From Streptomyces sp. SCSIO 30461 (GTDB lineage: Bacteria > Actinomycetota > Actinomycetes > Streptomycetales > Streptomycetaceae), in assembly GCF_037023745.1 (NCBI RefSeq), contig NZ_CP146101.1, positions 1,178,001 to 1,242,000 of the forward strand: 64,000 nucleotides of DNA. Reading direction: 5' to 3'. Positions 45,412 through 55,456 of the stretch are shown here, in pieces; position 1 is the stretch's first letter, and each line of letters opens with the position of its first letter. The position numbers and the translations under genes were made by a program. The notes under the pieces are model-generated. The model made no database searches, was not told the DNA's origin, and saw only the letters and a list, made by a program, of their open reading frames with translations.

Positions 45412-46417
45412 GGCTGTACTCCTCGGTCGCCTCGGAGCGGCCCTGGGAAGGGGTGCGCCCGGCGACGATCCGGGCGATGCTCGACAGCGCGACCGAGCCG
45501 GGCTTGAGGTAGTCGCTGTGTCCGACATCCCCGGCCGCGAACACCCGGGCGCCGAACTCGTCGGACACCGGGTCGTTTCCGCCCAGGCCCAGGTCGGCGA
45601 ACGGCAGCCGCAGGCTGACGTGGGGCACGGACGCGATCCAGTCGCCGGACCCGCGCCCCGCCCAGACGGTTGCCCCGGTGCGCAGCGACGCGGCGGTGTC
45701 CACTCCTGCTCCGGGGCTGCCGTAGAACACGATGTCCGAGACGTCCGCCATGGCGGCGGCCGTTGTGCCGGCCGCGGTGACGCCGCAGACCACCGAGCCG
45801 TACGAGTGGCAGAGCAGCGAGATCCGGGCCGTCGGTCTGAGGGTTCCGAGATCCGAGACGAAGGACGCGAGCCGAGGGGCGGCGTCCTCGGCGCGGGCCG
45901 GGGTCAGCACCTCAGGGCCCACCGTGGCCGGTGTCCGGTACCCGAGCCAGGCGATCACTGCCACCCGTTCGCCCAGTTCCTCGCGCAGGTTCTCGGCACC
46001 TGCCCGGAAGCGCTGGTAGGTGTCGAGGCTGGTGTCCGAGCCCGGTACCAGTACGGCGACCCGCTCGGCGGTGGAGAGGTGCCCGAAGACCTCGGCCGTG
46101 CGCCCGCCGTCGCGGCCGTCGAAGGCGAGGAACTGCCGATCCGGCGCCGCCAGCGCGCGCAGTGCGGCGGCTCGCCGCCGGTCACCGTGTCCGGCGGCCA
46201 TGCGTTCGGCGGCCCGGATGCCCTCGCGGGTGGCGGCGTAGCGCTCGGCGAGGTCGGCGGGCGTTGCCGCCCCGCGTATCGGGGCGAGTACGGGTGGAAC
46301 GGGTGCGGGGACGGCCGACGGCCGGGCCGCTCCCGACAGCGGCACAGCCACCGATGCCATCACGAGGGCGGCCAGAAGGGTGCGGCCGAACCGGCGCCTG
46401 CGCGGGCGAGTTGCCAT
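45404..46417 (-). CDS. Secreted alpha/beta hydrolase (DUF1023-type)
   Basis: A 337-residue protein with a signal peptide (FGRTLLAALVMASVAVPLSGA) and an alpha/beta hydrolase domain. The nucleophile elbow is SLLCHSYGSVVCG near residue 205, oxyanion text VAVLVPGSDTSLDTY, and the His is in VGHSDYLKPGS. The family is common in actinobacteria and its substrates are unknown. Overlap by eight bases with the acyltransferase suggests they act on one cell-surface compound. Confidence 0.87.
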   Translation of the reverse strand: MATRPRRRRFGRTLLAALVMASVAVPLSGAARPSAVPAPVPPVLAPIRGAATPADLAERYAATREGIRAAERMAAGHGDRRRAAALRALAAPDRQFLAFDGRDGGRTAEVFGHLSTAERVAVLVPGSDTSLDTYQRFRAGAENLREELGERVAVIAWLGYRTPATVGPEVLTPARAEDAAPRLASFVSDLGTLRPTARISLLCHSYGSVVCGVTAAGTTAAAMADVSDIVFYGSPGAGVDTAASLRTGATVWAGRGSGDWIASVPHVSLRLPFADLGLGGNDPVSDEFGARVFAAGDVGHSDYLKPGSVALSSIARIVAGRTPSQGRSEATEEYSRA

Positions 46418-46532
46418 GGTGGATGTGCTCCTCTTGTGCCGGATGGGTGGCTGCGTCCGGGGGAGAAGCTATGGACCGCACGGCCTGGTTCGCGTCACAC
46501 CAGGGAGCCCACCTGCGAGGTAGCTCCCAGGT

Positions 46533-48257
46533 ATGACGGGTGTGACGGCCGCAGACGGTGGCGGTAGCCTCGTGGCTCCGTGCCCGCGGCCGAGCGCCGA
46601 ACCGGGTCCGGCGACCGGCAGCCGGCGACCGGCGGACGGCGGGCCGGGTGGGAAGACCGGGCGGGGAAGCGGGCGGGGAAGAGTGGGGAAGAGCCGACTG
46701 CTCATGTGGATGCGGACTGCGGGCGGCGCGCGCCGACTGGGTGCGGCCGGGTCGCTCGCGATGGCCGTGGGTGGGCTGGGCGCCGGAAGTCTTCCGGCGC
46801 ATGACCCATGGGGGCTGTGGCAGCAGCGGGGTTCCCTGACGACCGTCGTGCTCGTCTGCGCCGTGCTCGCGTACGCCGGTCTCACTCTGCTGGTCGTTGC
46901 CTGGTGGGCGGACCGGCGACGGGTCGCCGATGAACGGCCGTCCCGTGGTGACCGGGTGCGCGAGACCCTCGTGACCCTTGTCTGGTGGACCGCGCCGCTG
47001 CTGCTGGCACCCCCGCTCTACAGCGCCGATGTCTACAGCTATGTCGCCCAGGGCGCGATGGTCCTGGAAGGCCACGATGTGTACGCGCACGGGCCTTCGG
47101 TGCTCGGCCCCGACTCGCTCGGCGCCGACGCGGCGGCGAGCGTCGGCGGGAACTGGACCGATACGCCGGCACCCTACGGCCCCGTCTTCCTGCTGCTGGC
47201 GAAGGGCGTGGTCTGGATCACCGGTGGGACCATGGTGCCCGCGGTGTGGGGCATGCGGCTGCCCGCGCTCGCAGCGCTGGCACTGATCGTCTGGTCGGTG
47301 CGTCGGCTGGCTGTGGAGTGCGGTGCGGATGAGAGCCGGGCGCTGTGGCTCGCGGCGCTCAACCCCCTGCTGCTGATGCATGTCGTCGGCGGAATGCACA
47401 ACGACGGGCTGATGATCGGCCTGATGCTGGCCGGGGTCGTCTGCGCACTGCGCGGCCGGTGGCTGCTGGGCAGCGCGGTCGTCGGTCTCGCGATGATGGT
47501 CAAGTCACCGGCCGCCGTCGCCCTGCTCTTCATCGCGGTGATCGTCGTGCGGGGCGGGCGTGGGACGGCCGCCGTCCGGGTGGCCAGGGCCCTGGTCGGC
47601 CCGGTGGCGATCGCCGCCTCGGTCGCTGTGGCAGCCACCCTGCTCGCCGGCACCGGCTTCGGCTGGCTGCGTACCCAGAGCGTCGCCGCGTCCGTGAACA
47701 CCCCGCTCTCGCTGACCAGCGACATCGGCCTGGCGGTCGGCCATCTGGCCCGACTGGCAGCCGACACGGACCCGATGGCGGTCAAGAACGCGATCCAGAC
47801 CCTCGGCCTTGCCACCGCCCTCGCCGTGATCGCCTGGCTCGCGGTCCGTTCCCTCAAGGGCCGGCTGCATCCCGTGCCCGCTCTGGGTCTGTCCCTGCTC
47901 GCCCTGGTCGCGCTGTCACCGATGGTGCAGCCCTGGTATCTGCTGTGGGGCACGGCGACGGTGGCGGCGGGCGGTCAGGTGCGGAGCGGCGGCCGACTCG
48001 TCGGCGCGTTGATGGTGCTCTCCACGGCCCTGGTGTACGAGACCCAGCCATCCGGCCACACTCCCGCGTACGGCTTCGTGCTGGGCGCCTTCGCGGCGGT
48101 GCTCGCGGTGCTCGCCCTGCGGCGTGGGGCCGGACGCCGGGATCGGGTCGCCGCAGGGCAGCCCGCACTGCCCCTGCCCCGGCCCCGTACCGAGCAGGAC
48201 CAGCCCGTCGACTCCCAAGCCATGGCTTGGAGAGCGCCAAGCCAATTCAAGGATTGA
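46533..48257 (+). CDS. MptB-like polyprenol-phosphomannose mannosyltransferase
   Basis: A 574-residue GT-C glycosyltransferase with about 13 helices. After a Gly/Arg-rich cytoplasmic start, the first outer loop has YSADVYSYVAQGAMVLEGHD with the GT-C Asp, then VGGNWTDTPAPYGPVFLLLA. VGGMHNDGLMIGLMLAG and SPMVQPWYLLWG are further family motifs. Relatives extend mannans of lipoglycans; in Streptomyces it may glycosylate surface polymers. A later ATG at 46703 is possible. Confidence 0.85.
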   Translation: MTGVTAADGGGSLVAPCPRPSAEPGPATGSRRPADGGPGGKTGRGSGRGRVGKSRLLMWMRTAGGARRLGAAGSLAMAVGGLGAGSLPAHDPWGLWQQRGSLTTVVLVCAVLAYAGLTLLVVAWWADRRRVADERPSRGDRVRETLVTLVWWTAPLLLAPPLYSADVYSYVAQGAMVLEGHDVYAHGPSVLGPDSLGADAAASVGGNWTDTPAPYGPVFLLLAKGVVWITGGTMVPAVWGMRLPALAALALIVWSVRRLAVECGADESRALWLAALNPLLLMHVVGGMHNDGLMIGLMLAGVVCALRGRWLLGSAVVGLAMMVKSPAAVALLFIAVIVVRGGRGTAAVRVARALVGPVAIAASVAVAATLLAGTGFGWLRTQSVAASVNTPLSLTSDIGLAVGHLARLAADTDPMAVKNAIQTLGLATALAVIAWLAVRSLKGRLHPVPALGLSLLALVALSPMVQPWYLLWGTATVAAGGQVRSGGRLVGALMVLSTALVYETQPSGHTPAYGFVLGAFAAVLAVLALRRGAGRRDRVAAGQPALPLPRPRTEQDQPVDSQAMAWRAPSQFKD

Positions 48258-48395
48258 CTGGGATGTCCGTTCCGGTCGAGGATCAACGCAGGGCCCAAGG
48301 GCGGCAACCCGTCCTCCGCCCGCCGAGGCCCGGACCGGAGCGGGAGCAGGGGGACGGGTGCCGACCCGCCCTTCCGCACCTCCCCCCCCCGGGTG

Positions 48396-48905
48396 TCAGG
48401 AGCCGGCGGACCCGTCGATCCCCTCCCGAAGGAAGTCCGCGTGGCCGTTGTGCCGTGCGTACTCGTGGATCAGATGCAGCAGCACCAGCCGCAGCGAAAC
48501 CTGCTCGTCCCAGCGCGCCTGGTACCCGGTCACATCGAGCGACTCCGCTTCGCGCTCGATACGGCGCGCGTGCTCGACCTCCGCCTCCCAGGCGGTGAAC
48601 GCCTCCGCGCGCGTCGACTTCGTCGCGTCGTACGCCACCTGGTAGTCGCCCTCGGGTGACCAGACGAGCGGTACGTCCTCACCCGCGATGACCTTGCGGA
48701 ACCAGGTGCGTTCCACCTCCGCCATATGCCGGACGAGGCCGAGCAGCGAGAGCGTCGATGGCGGCATGGACTGGCGTCGCAGCTCCTCGTCGGTGAGTCC
48801 CGCGCACTTCATCGCGAGCGTCGCGCGGTGGAAGTCGAGATAGCCCCGCAGGCTCTCGCGTTCGCTGCCGAGCAGGGGCGGACTGGGGCGGGCGTCTTCG
48901 GTCAT
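48396..48905 (-). CDS. DinB-family (DUF664) protein
   Basis: A 169-residue four-helix protein. The metal His pattern of DinB is visible: [20 protein letters not shown] near residue 60 and [20 protein letters not shown] near the end. Family members are putative thiol-dependent metal enzymes; no reaction is known for this group. ATG 48905 is the conserved start; the longer frame runs into the tandem repeat. Confidence 0.88.
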   Translation of the reverse strand: MTEDARPSPPLLGSERESLRGYLDFHRATLAMKCAGLTDEELRRQSMPPSTLSLLGLVRHMAEVERTWFRKVIAGEDVPLVWSPEGDYQVAYDATKSTRAEAFTAWEAEVEHARRIEREAESLDVTGYQARWDEQVSLRLVLLHLIHEYARHNGHADFLREGIDGSAGS

Positions 48906-49004
48906 GGCGGCACTGTAGGCCGGGAGGGCGCGCGGACCGCGACCTTTTTCCCGGCCGCCTTCCGCTGCGTCTGCGCGCCGGGTGTCCCGGGGCAACCGTC
49001 TGCA

Positions 49005-49121
49005 GTCGGCCCGGTCGGCCCGGTCGGCCCGGTCGGCCCGGTCGGCCCGGTCGGCCCGGTCGGCCCGGTCGGCCCGGTCGGCCCGGTCGGCCCGGTCGGC
49101 CCGGTCGGCCCGGTCGGCCCG
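49005..49121. repeat. Thirteen perfect tandem copies of GTCGGCCCG
   Basis: A 117-bp array of a 9-bp unit without a single mismatch lies in the gap between two minus-strand genes, downstream of the deaminase and upstream of the DinB gene. The unit is a multiple of three, so long open frames pass through in all phases, but no supported gene uses it. The perfection implies recent or ongoing copy-number change. Confidence 0.97.
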
Positions 49122-49178
49122 GGACACGTACCGACCGGACCGACCGGCGATCCGGAAAGGGTCCCGGACGGGGGCCTG

Positions 49179-50459
49179 TCAGAAGAACGTACGGATGTAG
49201 TCCACCACCGTCCCGTCCGCCTCGACCAGCGGAATCAGCTGCCACTTGTCGAACGACGTACACGGGTGCGACAGACCCACGCCAACCCAGTCGCCGACCT
49301 CCAGGTCCGCCGCATCCTCCGTACGCAGCCAGGTGTGCTGGTCGGACAGACCGGTGACGGTGACGCCGTCGGCCGGGCGCACCTCCCCGGTGCGGGCGTC
49401 GCGTACCACCTGGGCGTCGGGCAGATCCAGGTCGTGGGCGGCGTCGCGCTTGCCCGCGTTGGTGAACGCCTGCTGCGGGGTGGGCCGGGACACCACCTGG
49501 GACCACAGGCGGAACGCGGGCTCCAGGGCGCCCTCGGCCGGGACCCGGTTGAACGGGGTGAGGCGCCGGTAGTGGCCCGAGTCGTGGGAGACATACGCCC
49601 CCGAGCGCAGCAGCTTCAGGACCGGCCGGGACAGCTCGGGGAGCTGCCTGAGGACATCCGCCACCGTGTCGAACCAGGCGCTGCCGCCCGCGCTGACGAT
49701 GATCTGCTCCGCGTCGCCGAAGTGACCGCCCTTGTCGAGCAGGGCGGCGAGCGAGACCAGCCGGTCCAGCCAGTCGCTCACCCGCTCGGGGCTCGCGTCC
49801 GGGACCTCGCCCTCGTAACCGGCCACGCCCACCAGCCGCAGGGTGCGGCTTGCTGCGACGGCCTCGGCGACGGCCACGCAGTCGGCTTCGGTACGGGCGC
49901 CGGTACGGGCCCCGTCCCCGGCCGCCAGCTCGATCACCACGTCCAGCGGGCGGCGGCCGTGGCCCGCCGCGCTGAGGGCCTTGTCCATCAGCTCGACGCC
50001 GCGCACCGAGTCCGCGTAGCAGACCAGCTCGAAGTCCTGGTCGCGGTCGAGCTCGGCGGCGAACCAGCGCAGGGCCACCTCGTCCACCAGCTCATTGGCG
50101 AGGAAGATCCGCTGGATGCCGTACGCCCGGTAGACCCGTGCCTGGTGCGGGACGGCTGCGGTGATGCCCCACGCGCCGTGCTCCAGCTGGCGTTCGAAGA
50201 GCTGCGGTGCCATGGAGGTCTTGCCGTGCGGGGCGAAGGCGAGGCCGTGGCGCTCGGCGTAGGTCTCCAGGAGAGCGAGGTTGTGGTCCAGGGACTCGGC
50301 GGACAGCGCCAGCACGGGGGTGGTGAAGCCCCCGTCGAACAGATTGCGGCGCTGGGCGGCGAGCTCGCCGACGGTCAGCCCTTCGGCGTCCGGGGGCAGC
50401 CCCTTGAACCGGTGGTCGACGCGCTCGTCCGCGAGGCGGGCGACGGGGCGGCTGGTCAT
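49179..50459 (-). CDS. PLP-dependent D-amino-acid deaminase-like enzyme (alanine racemase fold)
   Basis: A 426-residue fold-type III PLP enzyme of the D-threonine aldolase / D-serine dehydratase group. The cofactor Lys is in [17 protein letters not shown] near residue 78. Barrel motifs [16 protein letters not shown] and [15 protein letters not shown] follow. The C-terminal domain ends [20 protein letters not shown], whose His and Cys bind zinc in D-serine dehydratases. A D-amino acid or threo-hydroxyamino acid is the probable substrate. Confidence 0.88.
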   Translation of the reverse strand: MTSRPVARLADERVDHRFKGLPPDAEGLTVGELAAQRRNLFDGGFTTPVLALSAESLDHNLALLETYAERHGLAFAPHGKTSMAPQLFERQLEHGAWGITAAVPHQARVYRAYGIQRIFLANELVDEVALRWFAAELDRDQDFELVCYADSVRGVELMDKALSAAGHGRRPLDVVIELAAGDGARTGARTEADCVAVAEAVAASRTLRLVGVAGYEGEVPDASPERVSDWLDRLVSLAALLDKGGHFGDAEQIIVSAGGSAWFDTVADVLRQLPELSRPVLKLLRSGAYVSHDSGHYRRLTPFNRVPAEGALEPAFRLWSQVVSRPTPQQAFTNAGKRDAAHDLDLPDAQVVRDARTGEVRPADGVTVTGLSDQHTWLRTEDAADLEVGDWVGVGLSHPCTSFDKWQLIPLVEADGTVVDYIRTFF

Positions 50460-50614
50460 GAGGGCCTCCTGGTGGTGCGGTTGCCGCCCCAGTATCCGGG
50501 TTCACCAGGAGAGACGGACGAACGGGGCGCCCGGGCCACGGCTACGACCGCCGTGGCCGCTGCCGTCGCCGCAGCGGCGGCAGCCGGGCCCCCATTCGCT
50601 GTGGCGCACCGGCG

Positions 50615-51988
50615 TCAGCTCGTGCAGTACTGCTGCTCCTTGCCGATCGACCGGTACATGCAGTCCGCGTTCTCCACGAGCTGTAGCACCGCGTCGCGGT
50701 TTCGGCTGGTCTCGCGCTCGATCACTTCGTCGGCCGGGTAGAAGCCGCCGCCGAAGATGCTGGTCGGGTACATCTCGAAGGTGTAGCCGAAGATCTTCTG
50801 GTTGCCCCACAGCCAGTCGTCGATCGACCCGTCCGTGATGTACAGGTCGCTCGACTGCTCGGGTGTGTAGCCGTTGCTCGCCGCCATCTTCCGCCCGACG
50901 GCGGCGAAGGCGTCGCGGTCGTCCTGGGTCAGGCCGGCGGCGGTGTCCGCCGTGGTGTAGCCGTAGGGCCAGAGCACCAGCTCGCTGTACGTGTGGAAGT
51001 CGATGCCCGCCTTGATCTGCTGCTTCCCACCGACGACCCGGGAGCGTACGAAGTCGGCGACGACCTTCACCTCGGGGGCGGACTCGGCGGTCTTGCCCCG
51101 GTAGGTCTGGGAGCTGGTGGAGCCGGACGAGCCGCCGCAGCAGCCCCACTTGAAGTTCCAGTTGCGGTTCATGTCCGTACCCACGTACGACGAACCGGTG
51201 TTCGGTTGCCGGTTCTTGCGCCAGCTGCGGTAGCGGCCGGTGGCGATGTCGTACTCGCCGCCGTCCGGGTTGAGGTCCGGCACGATCCAGATCTCGCGGC
51301 CGTTGACCGCGTTGGTGATCCGGGAGTCGGTCCCGTAGTCCTCGCCGAGCTCGCGCAACAGGTAGAGCGCCATCTCGACGGTCAGGTGCTCGCGGGCGTG
51401 CTGGTGGTGGGTGAAGAGGATCTCGGGTTCGTTCTCGTCGGTGCCGACGTTGTCGCTGACCTTGACGGCGATGATGTCGCGGCCCTCATAGGACTTGCCG
51501 ATCACCTGCTTGCTCATGATGTTCGGGTAGGCGGCGATGCGCTGGTTGATCTCCGCGTTCATCTCGGCGTAGTTGTGGTACTTCGAATCGGATGACGGGA
51601 AGTCGAACGCCTTGGCCGTCGTGCCCTCGGCGGTGCGCACGGGCGGCGCGGGCAGGAGTTCGAGCTTGTGGCCGATGCCGCGCAGCCGTTTCGCCTGGGC
51701 GGCGTTGGCGCTGATCACGAGGGAGTGCGCGTCGACCTCGTCGATCGACACGCCGGTGGAGGCGATCGCGGTGCGCTCGGCGACGGTGGACGGGCCGTGG
51801 ATCTCGTACTGCCTGGTCTGCTCCTCCTGGAGGGCCACGGGTGTGACGCGGTCCCGGTCGGGGGAGGGGGTGGGAGCGGCGGCGGCGGCGGCGGTGAAGG
51901 GCGCGGCCACGGCGAGCGCGAGCAGGGTCGCGAAGGCGGCGGACCGTGTGGCGGACCTTCTGCCACTGCCGCGGATACGAAGTCGCAT
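50615..51988 (-). CDS. Secreted M14 zinc carboxypeptidase
   Basis: A 457-residue enzyme with a Tat/Sec-like signal (start [19 protein letters not shown], cut near AAAAAAP), a propeptide and an M14 catalytic domain. Zinc ligands: His and Glu in [12 protein letters not shown], His in [13 protein letters not shown]; catalytic Glu in YTFEMYPTS. The substrate Arg/Asn are in [11 protein letters not shown]. Streptomyces carboxypeptidase T-type enzymes remove C-terminal hydrophobic or basic residues. Cys residues near CCGG and the end may form disulfides. Confidence 0.92.
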   Translation of the reverse strand: MRLRIRGSGRRSATRSAAFATLLALAVAAPFTAAAAAAPTPSPDRDRVTPVALQEEQTRQYEIHGPSTVAERTAIASTGVSIDEVDAHSLVISANAAQAKRLRGIGHKLELLPAPPVRTAEGTTAKAFDFPSSDSKYHNYAEMNAEINQRIAAYPNIMSKQVIGKSYEGRDIIAVKVSDNVGTDENEPEILFTHHQHAREHLTVEMALYLLRELGEDYGTDSRITNAVNGREIWIVPDLNPDGGEYDIATGRYRSWRKNRQPNTGSSYVGTDMNRNWNFKWGCCGGSSGSTSSQTYRGKTAESAPEVKVVADFVRSRVVGGKQQIKAGIDFHTYSELVLWPYGYTTADTAAGLTQDDRDAFAAVGRKMAASNGYTPEQSSDLYITDGSIDDWLWGNQKIFGYTFEMYPTSIFGGGFYPADEVIERETSRNRDAVLQLVENADCMYRSIGKEQQYCTS

Positions 51989-52136
51989 GCTGGCTCCTGG
52001 GTAGGGAGTGTGGGGGTTGCTCTGCGACGTGCGGGTGTGACGGGCACATGGTGAGGGCGTGGCATGCTCCGGTCAAGGGGATAGGTCGGTCAATCGGCCA
52101 TTCGGCCCACGAGTTGGGAAAGGCGGGACCTCGACC

Positions 52137-53477
52137 ATGACAGGCACCCAGGGCGCCGAGGACACCGAGGCGGAAGGCGCGCGGACACCGGCGGCCCGGA
52201 CCCGGACCCACCGGACCCGCAAGGCGAGCTGGAAGCATATCGGCCCCGGCATCGTTGTCGCGGCAACCGGCGTCGGAGCCGGTGACCTCGTGGCGACCCT
52301 GATCGCCGGCAGCAAGTTCGGCTACACACTGCTGTGGGCCGCCGTCGCCGGCTGCCTCGTCAAGATCTCGCTCGCCGAGGCCACCGGACGCTGGCACCTG
52401 GCCACCGGCCGCACCATCCTCGACGGCTGGCGCAGCCTCGGCGCCTGGACGTCGGTCTACTTCGGCTTCTACGTCGTCGTGTGGGGCTTCATCTACGGCG
52501 CCACGGCCATGTCGTCCACGGCCCTTCCGCTCGCCGCGCTCTTTCCCGAGACGCCCGGCGGACTCAAGACCTTCGCCATCGCCGCCGGCCTCATCGGCCT
52601 CGCCCTGGTCTGGTTCAACCGCTACGCACGCTTCGAGAAGCTGATGACCGTACTCATCGGCATCAAGTTCCTCATCGTCGTCTACGTCGCGGTGCGGGTC
52701 GTCCCCGATCTGCCGGCCGTGTTCGCCGGACTCGTCCCCGTGCTGCCGAACGGCTCGTTCTTCTACACACTCGGCCTGATCGGCGGAGTAGGCGGCACCA
52801 TCACCATGGCAGCGTACGGCTACTGGATCAACTCCAAGGGCTGGACCGACGCGTCCTGGATGAAGATGATGCGGCTCGACAACCGCGTCGCCTACCTCAC
52901 CACCGGGGTCTTCGTCGTCGCCATGCTGATCATCGGCGCCGAGCTGCTGCATGCCTCCCATCTCGCGCTGGAGGGCGGCGGCGACAAGGGGCTGCTCGGA
53001 CTGAGCGACATCCTGGAGGCGCGCTTCGGGGTCTTCACCGCCAAGCTCTTCCTCATCGGTTTCTGTGCCACCTCCTTCTCGGCTCTGGTCGGGGTCTGGC
53101 ACGGGGTGAGTCTGCTCTTCGCCGACTTCTCCGAGCGGCTGCTGCGCAGCAGCCGGGGCATCGAGGAGAACGCGGTCGAGGAGGTTGCCGAGGGCCGCCG
53201 TGAACGCTCCTTGCCCTTCCGGGCATACATGCTCTGGCTGACCTTCCCGCCGATGGGCCTGCTCTGGCTGGACGAGCCGTTCGGTCTCGTGGTCGCGTAC
53301 GGCGTGCTCGGCGCGCTGTTCATGCCGTTCCTGGCGCTGACCCTGCTGTGGCTGCTCAACTCGGGGCGCACACCGCGGGAATGGCGCAACGGATGGCTGA
53401 GCAACAGCATGCTGGCGGTGGCCGGCCTGTTGTTCGTGGTGCTGTGCGTGCAGCAGGTGCGTGAACTTCTCTGGTAG
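52137..53477 (+). CDS. Nramp-superfamily transporter lacking the metal-site motifs
   Basis: A 446-residue protein with about 11 helices and the Nramp layout. In the first helix the DPGN metal motif is replaced (GPGIVVAATGVGAGDLVATL), and in helix 6 the MPH motif is replaced (GTITMAAYGYWINSKGW). True manganese transport is therefore doubtful; magnesium-type or other Nramp-related members also deviate here. ATG 52137 (MTGTQGAEDTE) is chosen. It stands alone after a divergent carboxypeptidase. Confidence 0.82.
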   Translation: MTGTQGAEDTEAEGARTPAARTRTHRTRKASWKHIGPGIVVAATGVGAGDLVATLIAGSKFGYTLLWAAVAGCLVKISLAEATGRWHLATGRTILDGWRSLGAWTSVYFGFYVVVWGFIYGATAMSSTALPLAALFPETPGGLKTFAIAAGLIGLALVWFNRYARFEKLMTVLIGIKFLIVVYVAVRVVPDLPAVFAGLVPVLPNGSFFYTLGLIGGVGGTITMAAYGYWINSKGWTDASWMKMMRLDNRVAYLTTGVFVVAMLIIGAELLHASHLALEGGGDKGLLGLSDILEARFGVFTAKLFLIGFCATSFSALVGVWHGVSLLFADFSERLLRSSRGIEENAVEEVAEGRRERSLPFRAYMLWLTFPPMGLLWLDEPFGLVVAYGVLGALFMPFLALTLLWLLNSGRTPREWRNGWLSNSMLAVAGLLFVVLCVQQVRELLW

Positions 53478-53789
53478 CCAAGGCCGTCACACCGAAATGC
53501 CGGTCGCGGTGTTTGCCCTGCCGTCACATGTGGCACGCATGCCCCGTTCAGCCTTTCGAGTCCAATCCCGCGACCGGAATCGGCCAAGAAGGGAAAACGC
53601 GGATCACCGGATGCCCCGTCTGTCCGGCTTTGATGTCGACTGTGGGGCCGAATGCCGTGTGGGTTCCTCATGTTGGGTTTTCGGGCCAGTAAGACGCAGA
53701 TAAGGTGCTGATGCAGCCGTACCGGGCAGGAACGATCTGCGGTCGCCGGGTCCTGGAGACCGGGAGACCGGAGTGGACGGGGACTGAGA
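53478..53789 (+). other. Leader and promoter region of the Tad locus
   Basis: About 310 bases without a gene. TAAGGT near 53702-53707 could be a -10 element, but no good -35 is seen at normal spacing. The start of transcription for at least the first part of the Tad locus must lie here. Confidence 0.4.
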
Positions 53790-54650
53790 GTGCCGACTGT
53801 GATCGCGTCGACCAGTGCGGACCTGGTGCTGCCGCCCACCGACCAGCAGACGCCGACCGCCGCCGTCGTCCAGGCGCCCGAAGCCCAGCCGCTGGACACC
53901 GCGCTCGCCGACATGCATCTGCTGCTGGAGCAGCACGGCTATGTGGTCGTCGTGTATCCCGCGTCGGTGTCGACCGCCCAGGAGCAGCGGATGTTCGCCA
54001 TCCGGGCCATGCTGGAAAGCGACCGTATCGCCCTGCTCAGATCGGATCTGCCGCCACTCGGCGTGGCCGCCCTGGTGCGCCAGTTACGCCAGCTTTCGGT
54101 CTGCGACTTCAGCGCGGGCGTCATCGCCTCCGCAGCGCGGCTGCTCGCCCACTACGTCTACGCGGGCGCGGTGCTCAACTCCGTCACCCGCCTCGACCGG
54201 GTGCCCGTGAGCCTGAGAACCCACGCCAAGTCCTGGCTGCCCGGCTCGCAGTTCGCCGTGCTCGCCGGGCCGAACCCCCGACTGCACCGGATCGGCACGA
54301 GTGCCGAGGTCCTCAGCGGCCCTGACTTCGCCACCCAACTGGTCGTGGCCGGCGGCCAGGCGTCCGCCGAATGGGTGACCGGCACGCTCGCCCCCGCCTG
54401 GCAGGTCCAGGGCGTCCAGGAAGCGGCGCTGCCCGCGGACTCGGCCCGCTGGTGGGGCACGCCGAAGCTGGCTGAGTTCGCCGCCTTCCTGCCCGACGTC
54501 TCCGTGCTCTACCAACTGGTCGCGTCCGTACGGCGGGCCCGCTGCCACTGGTGCTCCCTGGAACTCATCGGCGACCGCTGCGGCTTCTGCTCCGCCCCCC
54601 TGACCCTGCCCGAGCCCGAGAACCTCCCGAGGGCGCTGAACCCGACCTGA
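53790..54650 (+). CDS. Tad-locus protein with C-terminal zinc ribbon
   Basis: A 286-residue protein I do not recognise by name. The first 40 residues are Ala/Pro-rich, the middle is alpha/beta with VVVVYPASVSTAQEQRMFAI, and the end has two CxxC pairs (RARCHWCSLELIGDRCGFCS), a zinc ribbon. No membrane helix. Its position 80 bases before the CpaB-like gene, on the same strand, suggests a Streptomyces-specific part of pilus assembly or its control. GTG start at 53790. Confidence 0.75.
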   Translation: MPTVIASTSADLVLPPTDQQTPTAAVVQAPEAQPLDTALADMHLLLEQHGYVVVVYPASVSTAQEQRMFAIRAMLESDRIALLRSDLPPLGVAALVRQLRQLSVCDFSAGVIASAARLLAHYVYAGAVLNSVTRLDRVPVSLRTHAKSWLPGSQFAVLAGPNPRLHRIGTSAEVLSGPDFATQLVVAGGQASAEWVTGTLAPAWQVQGVQEAALPADSARWWGTPKLAEFAAFLPDVSVLYQLVASVRRARCHWCSLELIGDRCGFCSAPLTLPEPENLPRALNPT

Positions 54651-54732
54651 CCACGTACCGCACCAGCGCGCGCCTGCCGCGCCCGTCCCCTGTCCGCTCT
54701 GGCCCACGTATGCGAACGAGGTTGTCCGGCCC

Positions 54733-55449
54733 ATGAACTCACGCCAGCGTCGCGGCGTCATACTCCTGCTGCTGTCGGTCCTGTGTGCCTTCGGTGCCTT
54801 CGTCGGCGTGCTCTCGGTGATCAGCGACGTGAACGCGAAGGTCGGACCCGAGGTGGCGGCTTACGAGATCACATCGGACGTGCCGCCCTACACCGCACTC
54901 AGCCCGAGCCAGTTCACGAAGGTCACCATGCCGGAGCGCTGGCTCTCGGAGAACGCGGTGACCGACCTCTCCCAGATCGGCGGGAAGATCGCGGTCACCC
55001 GCCTGAAGAAGGGGTCGCTGCTCCAGAGCGACATGATCGTGGATCGCCCCGCGCTCCAGCCCGGTGAACAGGAGATCGCCATCATGATCGACGCGGCGAC
55101 AGGGGTGGCGGGCAAGATCAAGCCGGACTCGCGCGTCAACATCTACGCCACCTTCGAAGGCGAACGGGAAGGCACCACGGCCCAGTCGGACCAGTCAAGG
55201 GTCATCGTGTCCAACGCCAGGGTCGTCGACGTCGGTCGGCTCACCGCACTCGAACCGGACCGGGACAACCGGGGCAACCAGGCCACCGAGGCCGTACCGA
55301 TCACCTTCGCGCTCAGCACCATGGACGCCCAGCGCGTGGCATACGCCGAGTCGTTCGCCAAGCACGTGCGCCTGGCGCTGATCGGCCAGGGCGGCGGGGC
55401 CGCGATCGCCCCTGGCGACCGCACGTACACGCTGGACAAGGACAAGTGA
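54733..55449 (+). CDS. CpaB/RcpC-like Tad pilus assembly protein
   Basis: A 238-residue protein with an N-terminal membrane helix (GVILLLLSVLCAFGAFVGVL) and an SAF domain (DVPPYTALSPSQFTKVTMPE, KIAVTRLKKGSLLQSDMIVD), followed by the RcpC domain. In Gram-negatives CpaB supports the secretin; here it is probably an outer-face scaffold. It is followed closely by the TadZ gene. Confidence 0.87.
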   Translation: MNSRQRRGVILLLLSVLCAFGAFVGVLSVISDVNAKVGPEVAAYEITSDVPPYTALSPSQFTKVTMPERWLSENAVTDLSQIGGKIAVTRLKKGSLLQSDMIVDRPALQPGEQEIAIMIDAATGVAGKIKPDSRVNIYATFEGEREGTTAQSDQSRVIVSNARVVDVGRLTALEPDRDNRGNQATEAVPITFALSTMDAQRVAYAESFAKHVRLALIGQGGGAAIAPGDRTYTLDKDK

Positions 55450-55456
55450 GGACGGG

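Noticed and set aside
49005..49121. CRISPR array
   Set aside because: The 9-bp units are contiguous, with no spacers, and no cas gene is near.
48726..50741. 671-codon open frame on the plus strand
   Set aside because: It runs through the 9-bp repeat and antisense to the DinB and deaminase genes; no domain is visible.
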